DNA of 51,224 bases from an uncultured Pirellulaceae bacterium (GTDB lineage: Bacteria; Planctomycetota; Planctomycetia; Pirellulales; Pirellulaceae): the NCBI GenBank assembly GCA_937967505.1, contig CALCJM010000025.1, positions 1 through 51,224 on the forward strand, read 5' to 3'. The translations under genes and the position numbers were made by a program. Numbering within the stretch: the first letter of the stretch is position 1; each line of letters opens with the position of its first letter. The notes below the pieces were generated by a model, which worked only from the letters and a program-made list of their open reading frames with translations, ran no database searches and was not told the origin of the DNA. Positions 17,934-25,918 of this stretch are shown here, piece after piece.

Positions 17934-18416
17934 TTATCTGGCTGCGAATTGTTCGGCGTATTGAACCATCCACGTATCCAGACGCTGGTGAAACTCCTCG
18001 AAGGTCGCGTCCATCAGATCGACGAAGTGGTTCCACGAAAACAGTTCCTTGTCGCGGATCATTCCCTTGCCGGCGATGTTCACCACGTTGTATTCGTTCT
18101 GAGGTTTGACCGTCAGTTCCAGACGGCTGAAGAATGAACCTGCGCGTCCGTCGTCGCCCCGGTCCAAGTCGTTGCGGTGAATCGCTCCGCCCCAGCCGCG
18201 CGATCCGTACAGCGTTTCGTATTCAAACCCCGGAAAATGGGCCGCCATCTTCTTCAGATTGACTTCGATGTACTCCGACAGATCAAGCCGATATTCGTTG
18301 TGGCGATTTCGCAGATCTTCAGCCGAGAGCGTTTTTTGTCGCTCGGCATCGCGCATGCGGCTGTTGCGCTGCTGACCGCGCTCGATCGCGTTTTCGAGTT
18401 TCTTGTCGAAATCCAT
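17934..18416 (-). CDS. Conserved-looking cytoplasmic protein of unknown function
   Basis: A 160-residue soluble protein. It has a basic, helical N-terminus (MDFDKKLENAIERGQQRNSR), a central region with GFEYETLYGSRGWGGAIHR, and an amphipathic end (HFVDLMDATFEEFHQRLDTW). No signal peptide or membrane helix is visible, and I recognise no family. ATG 18416 is preferred over GTG 18455, which adds only 13 residues; neither has a good ribosome binding site. It lies between Tex and the metal import operon on the same strand, so it could be the first gene of that transcript (101 bases before the binding protein). Confidence 0.65.
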   Translation of the reverse strand: MDFDKKLENAIERGQQRNSRMRDAERQKTLSAEDLRNRHNEYRLDLSEYIEVNLKKMAAHFPGFEYETLYGSRGWGGAIHRNDLDRGDDGRAGSFFSRLELTVKPQNEYNVVNIAGKGMIRDKELFSWNHFVDLMDATFEEFHQRLDTWMVQYAEQFAAR

Positions 18417-18497
18417 AGGGGAGTTTTTCTTAAAGGGTTGCGCTGGCCGGGTCACTGTGGCCTGGCCACCAGAATAGGGCAGTTCAATTCGGCGGAA

Positions 18498-21400
18498 CTA
18501 CTTTTTTTTGCCGGTGTCTTTACCGTCACTTTTGCTGCCACCTTTGTCACCACCGGATTTGCTTTTGAACTGCAGCAAATCGGAGAACGAACGCATCGGT
18601 GCATCGCCGGTCAACATTTCATCGGTGATTGGCGTGACGGGTTTAGGTTTGGCAGGAGGCCGACGAGCAAATTTTTCGCGCCGGTTGATGGACGACCTGC
18701 CTCCACCCTGACGATTCCCACCGGGCTTGCCACCGTATTTTCCGGGCTTGCGTTGTCCGTCCTGGCCGCCGTTGCGTTTACCGCGGCCGCCAGCGCGGGA
18801 GGCCCGTTGCTTTTGATGCCCGGGCGGTATCGCTGTCAGTTTCGCCCGCCGACGTTCAGTATCGACGTCCACCACCCAGACTTTCAGGACATCACCAACG
18901 GCAAAAATCAGTTGTGGATCCTTGATGAATTTGGTGGTCAGCTGACTGACGTGAACCAGGCAGCTCTCACCCAACCCGACATCCACGAACGCGCCGAAAT
19001 CAACGACGTTCACGACTTGGGCTTCCAGTTGCATACCGGGTTTGAGATCGTTGATTTTGATCAGGCCGCGCCGCATGATGGGCTTGCTGGTTTTGTCGCG
19101 CGGGTCCCATGATGGTTTGCGAATCGTCCGTACCAGATCGCTCATCTGCATGCTGCCGATTGATTTTTCCTTGCCAATTGCATCGAGATCTAGCGCCATC
19201 ATGCGGTCAATGATCGCCTTGCGGTGAAGCCTGGCCGTCCGTTGTGATTCAGATTCGCCACCAGTGGTGGCCGGTGGTTTGGAGCTGGCGTCATTGGCAA
19301 CACCGGCGTCATTTTCGGATGCGGATTGCGATTCCTGTATCGCCGTTTCTTTATCAACCGATGCTGTAGTTACCGCTGTTGCGTCTGTCGATGCTGCGTC
19401 CGCATCGGTTGCTGGTACGTCTGTTGCTGGTGCTAAAGATTTGTCGTCTTCCGGTTTTTTGATTTCCGGTTTTTCAATTTCTGCATTTACTATTGCCGTC
19501 TTATCGATGCCCGGTTCTGAAGGTGAAGCGGTCTGTTGGACGGGTGGCTGGGCAGGCGCGATTTGGCGGTTGGGAAATACTTCCTCAGGCGTCGAATTGG
19601 CCTTGGCGATTAACTCGGTAGCCACCTCGTAGTTTTCCGGATGGATGGCGGTTGAATCAAGCGGATTGTCGCCACCGTTAACCCTCAGAAAACCGGCCGC
19701 CTGCACGAATGTGGCGTCGCCAAACCCACTGACGTTCTTCAGCTCCTGCCGATTCTTGAATGGTCCATGCGCTTGTCGGTACTCGCAAACGCGTTTTGCT
19801 GTCAGCGTGTTCATGCCCGAGACAAACTTCAACAGCGACGGACTGGCGGAATTTACATCTACGCCAACACGGTTGACGCAGAACTGGACGACATCGTCCA
19901 GTGATTCGGCCAAGTGTTTGGCGCGAATGTCATGCTGGTACATACCAACACCGATGTTGTGTGGGCTGATTTTGACCAGTTCTGACAGCGGATCCTGTGC
20001 CCGACGGGCGATCGAGATCGCGCTGCGTACCGCAGGTGTGGCGTCAGGTAATTCTTCGCGCCCAACCTCGCTGGTTGAGTAAATGCTGGCACCGGCTTCG
20101 TTGACGACAATGTAGCGCACGGGGTTATCAGTCAAATAGCTGGCGATACTGTCAGAGACAAGCTGTTCGGTATCGCGGCACCCTGCACCATTCCCGATGG
20201 CAATCACATCGATCCGGTGCTCTTTGACCAGGTCCGCCAGTTTCTTCTTGCTTTCGGCGCGGCGTTCCGGGCTGCCGATGACGTAGACATGGTCCGACGC
20301 CAGCACGCCACCCTGTTCATCGATAATCGCGATGGAGCATCCGCTTTTGAATCCGGGATCGATCGCCATCACCCGGCGACGTCGGATTGGTGGTTGTAGA
20401 AGTAGATTTTTTAGATTGGTTGCAAAAACCTCAATCGCATGCTTTTCAGATTTTTCCGTTAGTTCGCGACGAATCTCACGCTCGAGACTGGGAATGATCA
20501 GGCGGTTGAGTGAATCGCTGACGCATTTTTCCAAAAACGGTTTGAAGGGATGGTTCTCCGGCACCAGTTCCGCGACGGCCGTCTCCAGAACCTTGGTTTC
20601 GTCATACTCGATCTTGACCCGCAGTTTGTTGGCACGTTCACCGCGATTGATCGCCAGCACGCGGTGATGAGGCAATTGACGCAACGCTTCCTTGAAGTTG
20701 TAGTAGTCCTTGAAGGAGTCGTCTGCCTTCTTCTTTTTTTTCTTTTTCTTCTTCTTTTTCTTTTTGGGTTTTGGTTTGGCGGCAGCTGTTACTTGGTCGG
20801 CGACAACGGGCGTTTTGTGGTTTGGATCGGTGACCGCCGTCGGCGCAGCGGCGGTCTCCCCCGGGGCCGGATCGGGTTTCAATGGTGCCGGATCAGGTTG
20901 GGTTTCTGCGTTGGATGCAAGCGGTTTTTCATCTCCAGCAGTTGCCGCAGGGGAGGTGCCGGCCGGCTGTTCAGCAGCTGGCAATTTGTCTGATTCCGTA
21001 TCGGATTTGTCCGATCCTGTATCGGATTTGTCCGATCTTGTATCGGATTTGTCCGGTCGTGCATTGGTGTTGGAGTCTGAATCAGGTTCCGCGGCACTCA
21101 TTTTGTGCGTTGTTTTAGTTACTTCGTCGACGTTCCCCTCGGCTGGCAGACTTTCCGCTGGCGCGTTGCTTTCCGGTGCGGCGTCGGCTGGAGGATCGGT
21201 TTTCTCTGTGACCGGTGCGTCAGCGCGTGTTTTGTCAGCTGTGCCATGGACAACAGGGGCATCATCGACAGGTGCGTTTTCTGTTGCTGCGGCAGCAGAA
21301 TTGGCAGTGTCATCCTGTGTTGCTGGCGGCTGTTGGGCCTGTTGGTCAAATGCCAAGTTGCCCTGGATTTTATCGTCAGATTTTCCTTCCGGTTTGCTTT

Positions 21401-22034
21401 CCGATTTTGCTTTGGATTCGGCCTTGGGTTTCTGGTTTTGGTTTGGCTGAATCTGTTTGGAAACCAGCGTCCCCCCCTCCCAGAGAATCTTTCGAAGCTG
21501 CGAGCGCAGTTCGGTGTTTTCGCTGAAGCGCTCTGCCAGCAGGTCGCCGACACCTTTGATCACGTCATCGACCGAAGTTAAACCTTTATCGACGCGCACA
21601 TATTGGGTGGCCTGCTGAGACATATCCGCTTCGGCGGTGGCGTTTGAGAAGATCGCATCAGCCAGCGGTTCCAACCCCTGATGGCGAGCTGTTTGGGCGC
21701 GCGATTGCTTCTTGGCCTTGAATGGATGATAGAGATCCTCTAGGCGACGCGCCGTGGTGGCTTTGTCGATTTCCAACCGCAGTTCGTCCGTCAGCCGCGA
21801 CTGGGACTCGATTGATTTGAGCACAAATGTTTTGCGTTCGGCCAACGCTCGCAGGCTGGCGACGCGCTGTTTGACCGAAAGGATCTGTTCCTCGTTCAGG
21901 CCGCCAGTCTGATCTTTTCGAAAACGGGTGATGAAGGGGATCGTGTTGCCCTGGTCAAGCAAGTCGACGGTGCGTTCGACCTTCTCGGGGGGTAACTTCA
22001 GATCTCGGGCGATGATTGCTAAATCGATATTCAT
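18498..22034 (-). CDS. tex: Tex-family S1 RNA-binding protein with large low-complexity insertions
   Basis: A 1178-residue protein; typical Tex is about 780. The N-terminal Tex domain (RTVDLLDQGNTIPFITRFRK) spans about 1-195. The YqgF-like domain starts at about 550 (RRRVMAIDPGFKSGCSIAII). Helix-hairpin-helix motifs lie at about 730-782 (LKFVSGMNTLTAKRVCEYR; LKNVSGFGDATFVQAAGFL). An S1 domain lies at about 990-1065 (VVNVVDFGAFVDVGLGES). Two disordered insertions set it apart. One (about 199-434) is rich in Pro, Ala, Asp and Lys with an SDKSDT heptad repeat and a run of about 14 Lys. The other (about 812-935) is rich in Ala, Thr and Asp. The C-terminus is Gly/Arg/Lys-rich. Family role: nucleic-acid binding, transcription-related. 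Confidence 0.95.
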   Translation of the reverse strand: MNIDLAIIARDLKLPPEKVERTVDLLDQGNTIPFITRFRKDQTGGLNEEQILSVKQRVASLRALAERKTFVLKSIESQSRLTDELRLEIDKATTARRLEDLYHPFKAKKQSRAQTARHQGLEPLADAIFSNATAEADMSQQATQYVRVDKGLTSVDDVIKGVGDLLAERFSENTELRSQLRKILWEGGTLVSKQIQPNQNQKPKAESKAKSESKPEGKSDDKIQGNLAFDQQAQQPPATQDDTANSAAAATENAPVDDAPVVHGTADKTRADAPVTEKTDPPADAAPESNAPAESLPAEGNVDEVTKTTHKMSAAEPDSDSNTNARPDKSDTRSDKSDTGSDKSDTESDKLPAAEQPAGTSPAATAGDEKPLASNAETQPDPAPLKPDPAPGETAAAPTAVTDPNHKTPVVADQVTAAAKPKPKKKKKKKKKKKKKADDSFKDYYNFKEALRQLPHHRVLAINRGERANKLRVKIEYDETKVLETAVAELVPENHPFKPFLEKCVSDSLNRLIIPSLEREIRRELTEKSEKHAIEVFATNLKNLLLQPPIRRRRVMAIDPGFKSGCSIAIIDEQGGVLASDHVYVIGSPERRAESKKKLADLVKEHRIDVIAIGNGAGCRDTEQLVSDSIASYLTDNPVRYIVVNEAGASIYSTSEVGREELPDATPAVRSAISIARRAQDPLSELVKISPHNIGVGMYQHDIRAKHLAESLDDVVQFCVNRVGVDVNSASPSLLKFVSGMNTLTAKRVCEYRQAHGPFKNRQELKNVSGFGDATFVQAAGFLRVNGGDNPLDSTAIHPENYEVATELIAKANSTPEEVFPNRQIAPAQPPVQQTASPSEPGIDKTAIVNAEIEKPEIKKPEDDKSLAPATDVPATDADAASTDATAVTTASVDKETAIQESQSASENDAGVANDASSKPPATTGGESESQRTARLHRKAIIDRMMALDLDAIGKEKSIGSMQMSDLVRTIRKPSWDPRDKTSKPIMRRGLIKINDLKPGMQLEAQVVNVVDFGAFVDVGLGESCLVHVSQLTTKFIKDPQLIFAVGDVLKVWVVDVDTERRRAKLTAIPPGHQKQRASRAGGRGKRNGGQDGQRKPGKYGGKPGGNRQGGGRSSINRREKFARRPPAKPKPVTPITDEMLTGDAPMRSFSDLLQFKSKSGGDKGGSKSDGKDTGKKK
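20984..21066 (-). repeat. 21-bp tandem repeat inside tex, about four units
   Basis: The unit TCGGATTTGTCCGATCCTGTA (with small changes) repeats head to tail and encodes the heptads S-D-K-S-D-T-x in the disordered insertion of the Tex protein. The repeat keeps frame (7 codons), so copy number could vary without breaking the gene. Confidence 0.85.
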
Positions 22035-22401
22035 GGGACTATCCGGGGGGACTATCCAGAGGTTGACACGCCGGTTTACTTTGGCCGGCTCGGGAGTGGG
22101 GGACTACGGCGACTATTTGGTATCTGAGAATAGTCCAACAGTCAAAACACATAATGACAGAAACGAAATTTTATCACGACTGGCAACCATCGAGAACAGG
22201 GGACATCTGCCGTAAGTAATTATCTGGCGGTCCGGCGTGGGCCTGTGAAAACCGCGAACCCCGTAAAACCGGAAAAATCTGAAAACTTGAGCATCCCGTT
22301 GTTGCGTTTTGCCCGCGCGGGGCACTTATCGTCCGCATCGGCGGCTGTATACCGCACAATACCCTGCCCACCCCTCCGTTTACCCCCCATTCAATCCTTT
22401 T
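22035..22401. other. Divergent intergenic region between tex and the flippase gene
   Basis: This 367-base stretch must contain the promoters of both divergent genes. No good sigma-70 pair, RNA gene or repeat was recognised. Short direct repeats of GGGGGACTA occur near the tex start (around 22045-22055). Confidence 0.4.
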
Positions 22402-23961
22402 ATGGCATCTGCTGACAGCAAAACCACCGCGCAATTGCTGCAGGCGGATCGGAAAAAAGTGGATTCAGGACGGAAACTAGTTTCCGATTCAATCGCCACC
22501 GGCGTGATTTTTGCGTTGTGCCTGACCGTGGGACAGAAGTTGATCGGTTTTGTGCGGGGGGTTCTCTTCTGCCGATTTATGACCGACCAAGAGCTGGGAC
22601 AGTGGTCGATGGCGTGGAGTTCACTGATGCTGCTGGCACCGCTGGCAGCACTCGGTTTGCCCGGATGTTTTGGCAGGTATACCGAATACTACCGAAATCG
22701 GGGGCAGCTCAAGACGTTTGTTTTGCGAATTGCCTCGATCAGTCTGGTGATGACCGGATTGCTGTCGATCACGATGATCGCCCTGCCAGAAAATTTTTCA
22801 GAAATCATTTTTGGTTCTGCGCGTCAGGTCGAACTGGTGATGTTTTTGGGCGTGACAATCGTGGTCGTTTCAGTATCAAATTTTCTGTGCTCGTTGATGG
22901 AATCGCTGCGTCAGGTGCGCGTGGTAACGGCGATGCGTTTCATTACTGGAATGTTGTTTGCGGTGGTGGGCGTGTATTTCATTTCCACGTGGCAGAACAA
23001 GGCCGCCGCTGCGGCCGCGTCTTACGCGGTGGCGTGCGTCTTTGGAACTTTGCCGGCGGTGTGGGTGTTTTGGAAGTTCCGGGATGCCGGTCTGGATTCT
23101 GCGGAACGGACGCATTTGCCTCATGTTGAAATGTGGAAGCGTATTGCACCGTTTGCGGCCTGGCTGTGGGCGTCGAATTTCTGCCATAACTTTTTCGAGG
23201 TGTCCGACCGCTATATGCTGATTCACTGGTCATCGCAGGCACACGATATTGCCCAGGGATTTGTTGGTCAGTACCACAGTGGCCGCGTCGTACCGTTGTT
23301 GTTGGTCAGCGTCGCGACGATGCTGGGCGGTGTGCTGATGCCGTACATGAGTGCCCACTGGGAAGCTGGTAAGCGCGAGAAGGCGGTCGAGCAGTTGAAC
23401 TGGACAGTGAAATTATTGTCGCTCAGTTTCACTGCCGGCAGTATTTTGGTACTTCTGTTTTCACCAGTCCTGTTCGACTGGATCCTGCAGGGCCGTTACA
23501 ACGACGGATTAAGAGTGCTGCCATTGACACTGGTGTACTGTATCTGGTTCTGTTTATTTGTGGTGGGCCAGGATTACTTGTGGGTGGCCGAGAAAGGAAA
23601 ATGGGCGGCATTTTCAATCTTCGCGGGCCTTGTAGTAAATATTGTGCTGAATATGTTGCTGATTCCGCAACTGGGCCTGCCGGGAGCCGTGATTGCCACG
23701 ACGTTGGGCAACGCACTCAACGTGGTCATGGTCTTTGGGTTTAACCATCTGTTCGGCTGCCGCACCAATACCGGCATCTGGTTGTGTGCGTTGATGCCGT
23801 TGATCTTGTTGACCAACGCATGGGCCTCGATTCTGGCAATTCTGACGGTGGTGTTTTTAACCTGGCAAACCCAGTGGTTCTTCACCAACAGTGAAAAAGC
23901 ATCGTTGACAGCCACTTGCGGGGGCGCGCTGAAAAAGATAGGTAGCTTACTGGGGCGATAG
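22402..23961 (+). CDS. Oligosaccharide flippase / MOP-superfamily membrane exporter
   Basis: A 519-residue polytopic membrane protein with 12-14 predicted helices. The first helical pair (VGQKLIGFVRGVLFCRFMTD followed by Q-E-L-G-Q-W-S) resembles the Wzx/RfbX N-terminus, where a conserved membrane Arg and a G-x-W/Y segment occur. The family flips lipid-linked sugars across the inner membrane for polysaccharide or O-antigen-like assembly. It stands alone, with no glycosyltransferases nearby, so the substrate is unknown. ATG 22402 starts directly before the cytosolic N-terminus; an upstream TTG frame is not supported. It converges on the hydrolase gene ending at 24121. Confidence 0.85.
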   Translation: MASADSKTTAQLLQADRKKVDSGRKLVSDSIATGVIFALCLTVGQKLIGFVRGVLFCRFMTDQELGQWSMAWSSLMLLAPLAALGLPGCFGRYTEYYRNRGQLKTFVLRIASISLVMTGLLSITMIALPENFSEIIFGSARQVELVMFLGVTIVVVSVSNFLCSLMESLRQVRVVTAMRFITGMLFAVVGVYFISTWQNKAAAAAASYAVACVFGTLPAVWVFWKFRDAGLDSAERTHLPHVEMWKRIAPFAAWLWASNFCHNFFEVSDRYMLIHWSSQAHDIAQGFVGQYHSGRVVPLLLVSVATMLGGVLMPYMSAHWEAGKREKAVEQLNWTVKLLSLSFTAGSILVLLFSPVLFDWILQGRYNDGLRVLPLTLVYCIWFCLFVVGQDYLWVAEKGKWAAFSIFAGLVVNIVLNMLLIPQLGLPGAVIATTLGNALNVVMVFGFNHLFGCRTNTGIWLCALMPLILLTNAWASILAILTVVFLTWQTQWFFTNSEKASLTATCGGALKKIGSLLGR

Positions 23962-24120
23962 ACCGAAGTTGTCCGGGCCGCCGGTGCCTCAACGGTGAAT
24001 CGCCAAACAGGTGATCAACAAACGATCATCACGCAATCAACCAGCGACGCGCCTCTGGATTGCCATTACCGCTTTGGGATTTGGAAATGACGGCGACTAA
24101 CCGTCCAACCGCCCAATCGG

Positions 24121-24891
24121 TCACGACCGATCGCTGGTCCAGTGTCGGGACCAGGTGCTGATCAGATCGGCGATGTCAGTAACGTGTTGCGGTCGATTTA
24201 GCAGTAGATGATCGGCGCCATTAAGCGTCATCAAGGACTTGCTGCCCCTACTCCATTGCATTAATCGAGTGGCATGTTCGTATTTTACCGTTGCATCAGA
24301 TGGGGAGTGCATAATCAAATGAGGTTTATCGATCGATTCAATTTCCTGCCGCAGGTCGAACTGCCGCATAGATTCAAGCATCTGTCGTGAGATGGTATGG
24401 GCGATTCCACCAATCACAACCTCTCCAGAGCCAACCCGGTCGATGTCAGGGTTGGCCTGAGCCAGAAATTCTGCCAGGTGTGCGGTGCACGATGGCGCCG
24501 CTAGGGTTACGATGGCGTTGACAGAATCCAGGTGCATCGCAGATGCCATAACGGCCGCTCCGCCCAACGAGTGACCGATTAACAATTCGGGCGAAGAAAC
24601 ATTTGACTTGGCCCACGAACAGACCGATTGGAGGTCTTCGAGATTGGTCTGGAAGTTGGAATCTGCAAATATTCCCTCACTGCTGCCCAGTCCACGGAAG
24701 TCGAATCGGATCACGCAGATGCCGTTGTGGGCCAACCGTCGACTGATTTTGACGATCGCCTTAAGGTCTTTGGTGCAGGTGAAACAATGAGCGAATACGG
24801 CAGTTGCCGTTGGTTCATTGGCAGGCGAGTCGATGATTGCAGCCAGTTTTGGGCCGGTGGAGGTGTCAATAGTGGTGCGTCGAGACGGCAT
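24121..24891 (-). CDS. Alpha/beta hydrolase (serine hydrolase)
   Basis: A 256-residue alpha/beta-hydrolase fold protein. The nucleophile elbow is GHSLGG (S108). Likely partners are D199 in HSPSDATV and H228 in GADHLLL. The oxyanion region AHCFTCTKDL and the strand IRFDFRGLGSSEG match the branch often fused to OsmC in other bacteria, but no OsmC domain is present here. No signal peptide is visible, so it is probably cytoplasmic. The substrate is unknown (an ester or acyl bond is expected). ATG 24891 (MPSRRTT) is preferred over a TTG at 24912. Confidence 0.88.
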   Translation of the reverse strand: MPSRRTTIDTSTGPKLAAIIDSPANEPTATAVFAHCFTCTKDLKAIVKISRRLAHNGICVIRFDFRGLGSSEGIFADSNFQTNLEDLQSVCSWAKSNVSSPELLIGHSLGGAAVMASAMHLDSVNAIVTLAAPSCTAHLAEFLAQANPDIDRVGSGEVVIGGIAHTISRQMLESMRQFDLRQEIESIDKPHLIMHSPSDATVKYEHATRLMQWSRGSKSLMTLNGADHLLLNRPQHVTDIADLISTWSRHWTSDRS

Positions 24892-24965
24892 GGTTGGGCA
24901 ATGGTTGAGCAATAGAAGGTCAGGTGGTGATAGAAGCAGGGCAGAAGCCGGGTACCCGGTACTTG

Positions 24966-25068
24966 GGTGATTGGCAGTTGAGAGTTTGCCGTTGGTGATG
25001 CTGCCCGCTTCGCTCCGACGCTGGCAGCGTCGGCAACGGGTGGTAAATTCCTAACTGCCAGTCGTCTT
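24966..25068 (+). repeat. Palindromic dispersed repeat, copy 2 of 3
   Basis: This 103-bp copy lies between the alpha/beta hydrolase start and the BshB1-like gene stop. Outer arms are GATTGGCAGTT and AACTGCCAGTC, inner arms CCGTTGGTGATGCTGCCCGC and GCTGGCAGCGTCGGCAACGG. It has the same orientation as the copy at 1941. The flanks hold short direct repeats such as GGTACCCGGTAC-like and CTAGTATCTAGTACTT sequences. Confidence 0.88.
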
Positions 25069-25112
25069 GGCACCTAGTATCTAGTACTTGGCCCCCGGTG
25101 CTAAAGGTATCC

Positions 25113-25832
25113 TCAGATCTGTAGCGTTGAGAACAGATCCGTACTTCCGATGGGCTTCGTCGATGTGAACACCTCTCCGTACTCAAAACCGGCTGCGATG
25201 CCTGCCATCGAGTCAATCGTACGCACTTTATCAAACACATAAGTCTTTTCTGCCGGGAACTGAGTCCGGTAACACTTGATCGCGTCCATTTTTTGTTGGT
25301 GAAATTCCGAGACGTCGTGAACGAACTGGTTGGGCTCGTTTCCGACCACACCGGACTCCAGCATCAGGCTGTAGTAGATTTGCCGTGCAACAGAATGTAC
25401 CGGCAGACCGTCGAAGTACTGATCCCACTTCGTCAGTCGTGAATAAAACACGGCCGCGTCGGTGATCTGAACCGCTTGCCAGTGATCCGGCGATGCCATT
25501 GGTGTTTTCTGCCCCAGTCCGATGACCAGTTGAGGCTGATAGATGCGGAATTGTTTGGCCAGTGCAACGCGCGCTTCAAACGAATCAAACAGCCGACGGT
25601 TGGGGAGGTTCAGGATCACGCGTTTGGCAATCCCCAACACTTCCGCCGCCGCATGGGCCTCAGCCTTGCGCGCTTCCGGAGATGGGCTGCCGGGCGTCGG
25701 TTCGCCATCGGTTAAATCAACAATTCCGACTTTTAATCCGGACGCTGCCAATGCCGCCAGCGTTCCACCGCATCCTATTTCACAATCGTCTGGGTGGGCG
25801 CCGACCGCGATCACGTCAAGAGTTTCCATCAT
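25113..25832 (-). CDS. bshB1: PIG-L family deacetylase, BshB1-like
   Basis: A 239-residue Zn-dependent GlcNAc deacetylase. The metal-binding motif is A-H-P-D-D at residues 12-16, and H117 in SPDHW is the third ligand (usual form HPDH; the first His is replaced by Ser). The segment EIGCGGTLAALAASGLKVGI, then DLTDGEPTPGSP, is close to BshB1 (bacillithiol biosynthesis: deacetylation of GlcNAc-malate). Family members also act on other GlcNAc conjugates. Neither bshA nor bshC is in the window, so the pathway is inferred. Cytoplasmic. The first two codons are both ATG; the start could be either. Confidence 0.88.
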   Translation of the reverse strand: MMETLDVIAVGAHPDDCEIGCGGTLAALAASGLKVGIVDLTDGEPTPGSPSPEARKAEAHAAAEVLGIAKRVILNLPNRRLFDSFEARVALAKQFRIYQPQLVIGLGQKTPMASPDHWQAVQITDAAVFYSRLTKWDQYFDGLPVHSVARQIYYSLMLESGVVGNEPNQFVHDVSEFHQQKMDAIKCYRTQFPAEKTYVFDKVRTIDSMAGIAAGFEYGEVFTSTKPIGSTDLFSTLQI

Positions 25833-25918
25833 TTGTTTTCTGTTGTGCGTTGCTGTTGTGCATTGTTTTTGGGGGCCTCATGAAGGCACGTCCACCGGTG
25901 AAGTCTGATTGCGGATCG

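Noticed and set aside
20710..21450. 246-codon plus-strand frame rich in Phe, Ser and Gly
   Set aside because: It is the antisense of the low-complexity Lys/Asp/Pro insertion of tex; composition explains the open frame.
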